A stretch of 6,671 nt of DNA, taken from JANYGA01 sp043743145 (GTDB taxonomy: Bacteria > Vulcanimicrobiota > Vulcanimicrobiia > Vulcanimicrobiales > Vulcanimicrobiaceae). The notes beneath the pieces are model-generated. The model was not told the origin of the DNA. It did no database searches and worked only from the letters and a program-made list of their open reading frames with translations. Of this stretch, positions 4,608 to 6,671 are shown piece after piece. Made by a program: the position numbers and the translations under genes. The stretch is taken from contig JAYTXC010000008.1 in assembly GCA_043743145.1 (NCBI GenBank), positions 1 through 6,671 of the forward strand, written 5' to 3'. How positions within the stretch are numbered: the stretch's first letter is position 1; each line of letters opens with the position of its first letter.

Positions 4608-6026
4608 ATGCTCGCGATTGCGATCGATAAGGATGACCGCCGGCCGCTCGTCGATCAAGTTGTCAGCGGCGTCGCACGAGCGATCGACGACCGCGTTTGC
4701 ATCGGTGGGTCGAAACTGCCGTCGATTCGTGCGCTCGCGGTGACTCTCGGCCTCAGTCGGTTCACGATCGTCGAGGCGTACGATCGTTTAGTAGCGATGG
4801 GCTATTTACAACCGCGTCGTGGTGCTGGTTTCTTCGCAATGGCGCGCGAGACGATCGTACGCGATACGATAACGCGCGAGCCGATGGCGGGACCGGAGCG
4901 CGCACGAAACGAGCACCTCGTGTGGCTCCTTCGACGCTTATTAAATGCCGACGGGAGTTTATTGCTCGCCGGAGGCCCGTGGCTGCCCAATCGTTGGCTC
5001 GAAGAAGTCGGTGTGCGTCGGGTGATCGCCGCAAATGCAAGGCACGAGGGAGCTCACGTCGTCGCGTACGGTAATCCGTACGGCTACGCGCCGTTGCGCG
5101 AGCATCTCGCCCTGCTCCTCGGCGAAATGGGTATCACCGCGGATATCTCGCAGATCGTTCTCACCGAGAGCACGAGCCACGCGCTCGATCTCGTCATACG
5201 CCGCCTACTCGCCCCTGGAGACTGCGCGCTCGTCGACGACCCGGGCTACTACAACCTCTTTGGAAACTTACGGCTCAGCAACGTGCGTATGCTGGCCGTT
5301 CCACGCAATTGCGACGGACCCGACGTCGAGACGCTCGAACGCCTCGCCTCCGAGCATCGCCCGAAGATCTATTTCACGCAGTCCGTCATGCAAAATCCAA
5401 CGAGCACCGACATGAGCTCGCACGTGAGTTTCAAGGTCTTGCAGATAGCCGAACGTTACGGGTTCCGCATCGTCGAGGACGATATCTTCGCCGATCTTAG
5501 CGCGACGCACACGCCGCGACTCGCCGCATTCGACCAACTCAATCGCGTCATCTATGCGCGCAGCTTCTCGAAGACACTTTCGGGCAGCCTGCGTATGGGC
5601 TTCATCGCATGCTCGGCCGATCTCGCGAGCGAACTCGCTGATATCAAAATGCTCACGAGCATCACGAGCTCGGTATTTGTCGAACGCGTCATCTATGCAA
5701 TGCTCACCGAGGGGCACTACCGCAAATATCTCACACGGCTCCAGCAACGCCTCGATGAATCGCGTTGCAATGTCCGCAAAACCCTCGAAGAGAGCGGCGT
5801 CGAAATCTTCGGAAATCCACGGGCGGGAATGTTTCTCTGGGCTCGGTTTCCAAACGTCGATGATTCCGCGCAATTGGCAGAGCAAGCGACGAGCGACGGG
5901 ATCTTACTCGCGCCGGGGAAAATCTTCCGCCCGCACCTCGGCGCGTCGCCGTGGATGCGCTTCAACGTTGCCGTCTGCGACGATCCTCGCTTCGAGGCAT
6001 GGGTCGAGCGCACGGCATCATCGTAA
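4608..6026 (+). CDS. MocR-family transcriptional regulator (GntR-type winged helix + aminotransferase-like PLP domain)
   Basis: The product is 472 residues, typical for MocR/PdxR/GabR proteins. Residues 10-78 are the GntR winged helix (RPLVDQVVSGVARAI, KLPSIRALAVTLGLSRFTIV, EAYDRLVAMGYLQPRRGAGF). A linker runs to about 100, followed by a fold type I aminotransferase-like domain: YGNPYGYAPLREHLA (154-168), Asn263 in MQNPTST, the EDD pair region 290-292 that contacts the pyridine nitrogen, the Schiff-base lysine Lys322 in SFSKTLSGSLRMGF, and Arg451 in MRFNVA for the carboxylate. All key residues are present, so cofactor binding is likely. The domain normally senses PLP or its adduct with an amine or amino acid. 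The start is ATG at 4608 with AGAGG close upstream. The gene is divergent from the cupin gene and probably regulates it and itself; the effector is unknown. Confidence 0.95.
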   Translation: MLAIAIDKDDRRPLVDQVVSGVARAIDDRVCIGGSKLPSIRALAVTLGLSRFTIVEAYDRLVAMGYLQPRRGAGFFAMARETIVRDTITREPMAGPERARNEHLVWLLRRLLNADGSLLLAGGPWLPNRWLEEVGVRRVIAANARHEGAHVVAYGNPYGYAPLREHLALLLGEMGITADISQIVLTESTSHALDLVIRRLLAPGDCALVDDPGYYNLFGNLRLSNVRMLAVPRNCDGPDVETLERLASEHRPKIYFTQSVMQNPTSTDMSSHVSFKVLQIAERYGFRIVEDDIFADLSATHTPRLAAFDQLNRVIYARSFSKTLSGSLRMGFIACSADLASELADIKMLTSITSSVFVERVIYAMLTEGHYRKYLTRLQQRLDESRCNVRKTLEESGVEIFGNPRAGMFLWARFPNVDDSAQLAEQATSDGILLAPGKIFRPHLGASPWMRFNVAVCDDPRFEAWVERTASS

Positions 6027-6044
6027 ACTGCTTTCGTAAACGTG

Positions 6045-6072
6045 GATGAGACGTGATCGCATGAGTCTCATC
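6045..6072. repeat. Inverted repeat just after the MocR stop codon
   Basis: GATGAGAC (6045-6052) and GTCTCATC (6065-6072) are exact reverse complements with a 12-base loop, beginning 18 bp after the stop codon. No T-tract follows, so it may end or protect the regulator transcript in a factor-dependent way. An 8-base direct repeat, TCGTAAAC (6021-6028 and 6034-6041), lies just before it. Confidence 0.45.
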
Positions 6073-6182
6073 GGCAAGGTGCCTTCGGATCGGACTCGCA
6101 CTTCGCGTTCGCCGAAGTCGCATGGGCAGAGCGATAAAGATCTGTAAAACATGCGGCGGGATGGGATGCCAAAAAATAATCT

Positions 6183-6212
6183 CTTCCGGGCCTTGGAAAA
6201 TCCAAAAGGAAG
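6183..6212 (+). repeat. Two-part stem covering a purine-rich ribosome-site-like sequence
   Basis: An inner stem TTGGA/TCCAA (6193-6197/6201-6205) sits inside an outer stem CTTCC/GGAAG (6183-6187/6208-6212). The outer right arm is part of AAGGAAGGAG (6206-6215), a strong Shine-Dalgarno-like sequence with no ATG, GTG or TTG at a proper distance behind it. It could be part of a structured RNA or leader; I recognise no riboswitch class. Confidence 0.3.
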
Positions 6213-6331
6213 GAGTACGATCGCTTCGGTCGCCTTTTCGTGGCGATGGACGATGCCGTCGTGCCCCTCGTGCGCCTCCGATCACTTTCGCAGACGCACG
6301 CCGCGACGCGGACAAGTTTTTGCTAACACGT

Positions 6332-6359
6332 TTGTAGCGTCAAAATTTGCTCGTATCGT
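6332..6359 (+). promoter_or_regulatory. Possible promoter of the haem peroxidase gene
   Basis: TTGTAG (6332-6337) is followed after 16 bases by TATCGT (6354-6359), a partial sigma70 match. It lies about 30 bp before the ATG at 6389, in a short A/T-richer stretch, leaving a leader of roughly 20 bases that includes the GAGAGG site. Confidence 0.3.
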
Positions 6360-6388
6360 ATCATCGCACCGCGAATGAGAGGCCTTCA

Positions 6389-6671
6389 ATGTCACATGCC
6401 ACGACGCTCCCGGGAGCAAGTATCGCCGCTGCCGCCGTCGCCCCACCGACCGAGAGTCACGGCGCGGCCGCCGCACGTATACAGCGCGATGCGTTCATCA
6501 ACATCGTCCCGATCGAGAAAGACCAGCCGAACGTCGTCGATCTCGCTGCGCTCGCTAATGTCATGATCGAACCCGCACAAGATCCACCCGCCGTCACGGC
6601 CTTCGATAATCACGCCATGCCGGCTGCATATACCTACTTTTCGCAGTTCGTCGACCACGACCTCACAGGAC
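6389..6671 (+). CDS. Animal-type haem peroxidase, N-terminal part (3' end outside window)
   Basis: The frame opens at ATG 6389, six bases after GAGAGG (6377-6382), and stays open to the right edge (94 full codons). Residues 80-93 (AYTYFSQFVDHDLT) match the distal haem signature of the peroxidase-cyclooxygenase (An_peroxidase) superfamily, including prokaryotic members. By analogy with myeloperoxidase, Gln86 and His90 are the distal pair, Asp89 corresponds to the haem-ester Asp, and Asp91 to the calcium ligand. Full-length family members are typically 500 residues or more, so most of the gene, including the proximal His, is missing here. Residues 1-35 are Ala/Pro-rich with no clear signal peptide. 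These haem enzymes oxidise halides or organic substrates with peroxide; the substrate is not known here. It has its own spacing from the MocR gene and need not be related to it. Confidence 0.88.
   Translation, partial: MSHATTLPGASIAAAAVAPPTESHGAAAARIQRDAFINIVPIEKDQPNVVDLAALANVMIEPAQDPPAVTAFDNHAMPAAYTYFSQFVDHDLTG

Larger units (their letters stand above)
6027..6388. other. 362-bp gap without a convincing gene
   Basis: No reading frame here shows a known family or good coding character on either strand. The stretch holds an 8-bp-stem hairpin just after the regulator, a second hairpin ACTTCG/CGAAGT (6100-6105/6113-6118), an A-rich zone near 6122-6215 unlike the surrounding genes, a two-part stem at 6183-6212, and a weak promoter before the haem peroxidase. 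A 41-residue frame at 6253-6378 starts MPSCPSCASDHFRRR, like the first half of a small zinc ribbon, but lacks the second Cys pair. The most likely content is the regulator's 3' end plus the peroxidase promoter and leader. Confidence 0.5.

Noticed and set aside
4464..4658. N-terminal extension of the cupin frame up to 4658
   Set aside because: It would overlap the divergent regulator's start and both promoters, and it hides a clear signal peptide that begins at the ATG at 4466.
5268..5885. 205-residue minus-strand frame inside the MocR gene
   Set aside because: It lies fully antisense to conserved aminotransferase motifs and has no recognisable family; GC-rich genes often create such open antisense frames.
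5962..6315. 117-residue minus-strand frame over the end of the MocR gene and the gap
   Set aside because: It is Arg/Ser/Pro-rich, overlaps conserved MocR coding sequence and lacks domain signals.
6122..6337. 71-residue frame with CKTCGGMGC, resembling one DnaJ zinc-finger repeat
   Set aside because: Only one such motif occurs, the remainder is Arg/Pro-rich without family features, and no good ribosome site is placed before it; probably chance.

Overview
The window is about 6.7 kb of a GC-rich bacterial chromosome. Six genes are complete and two are cut by the window edges, and there is one tRNA. Codon third positions are strongly G/C, and the gene set (MocR regulator, ECF sigma factor, M20D amidohydrolase, FmdB-type zinc ribbon, prokaryotic animal-type haem peroxidase) suits a free-living soil or environmental bacterium. 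The abundance of TCG/CGA-type words recalls Eremiobacterota (WPS-2) or similar deep-branching environmental phyla. That is an impression only, since no rRNA or marker gene is present. No transposase, integrase, phage gene or CRISPR array is visible.

Left part (1-1433). The 3' end of an unrecognised, probably beta-rich protein runs rightward off the left edge. It is followed by tRNA-Leu(CAA). Facing them is a leftward pair, an FmdB-type zinc ribbon gene and a small one-span membrane protein gene, which overlap by 4 bases (GTGA). The pair has a good sigma70-type promoter at 1399-1427. The -35 box of that promoter lies in the centre of a perfect 8+11+8 inverted repeat.

Middle part (1434-4466). 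Four leftward genes follow in transcription order: an exported single-domain cupin, an M20D amidohydrolase, an ECF sigma factor with no anti-sigma gene beside it, and an SRPBCC (START-like) protein. A terminator-like hairpin separates the sigma factor from the SRPBCC gene. The cupin-amidohydrolase gap carries two strong palindromes, one just before the amidohydrolase start codon.

Right part (4467-6671). A MocR-family regulator (winged helix plus aminotransferase-like PLP domain) is divergent from the cupin gene. The 141-bp shared region holds a TTGACA-N17-CACAAT promoter with repeated ACAGT boxes on it, the expected layout for an autoregulating MocR that also controls its divergent neighbour. 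After the regulator comes a 362-bp stretch with hairpins but no convincing gene. Last is the start of a haem peroxidase gene of the myeloperoxidase-like superfamily, cut by the right edge.

The clearest regulatory unit is mocR/cupin, possibly extending into the amidohydrolase. No complete novel system is evident. The points most worth checking are the dyads placed on promoters and ribosome-binding regions, the sigma factor without a partner, and the structured 362-bp gap.
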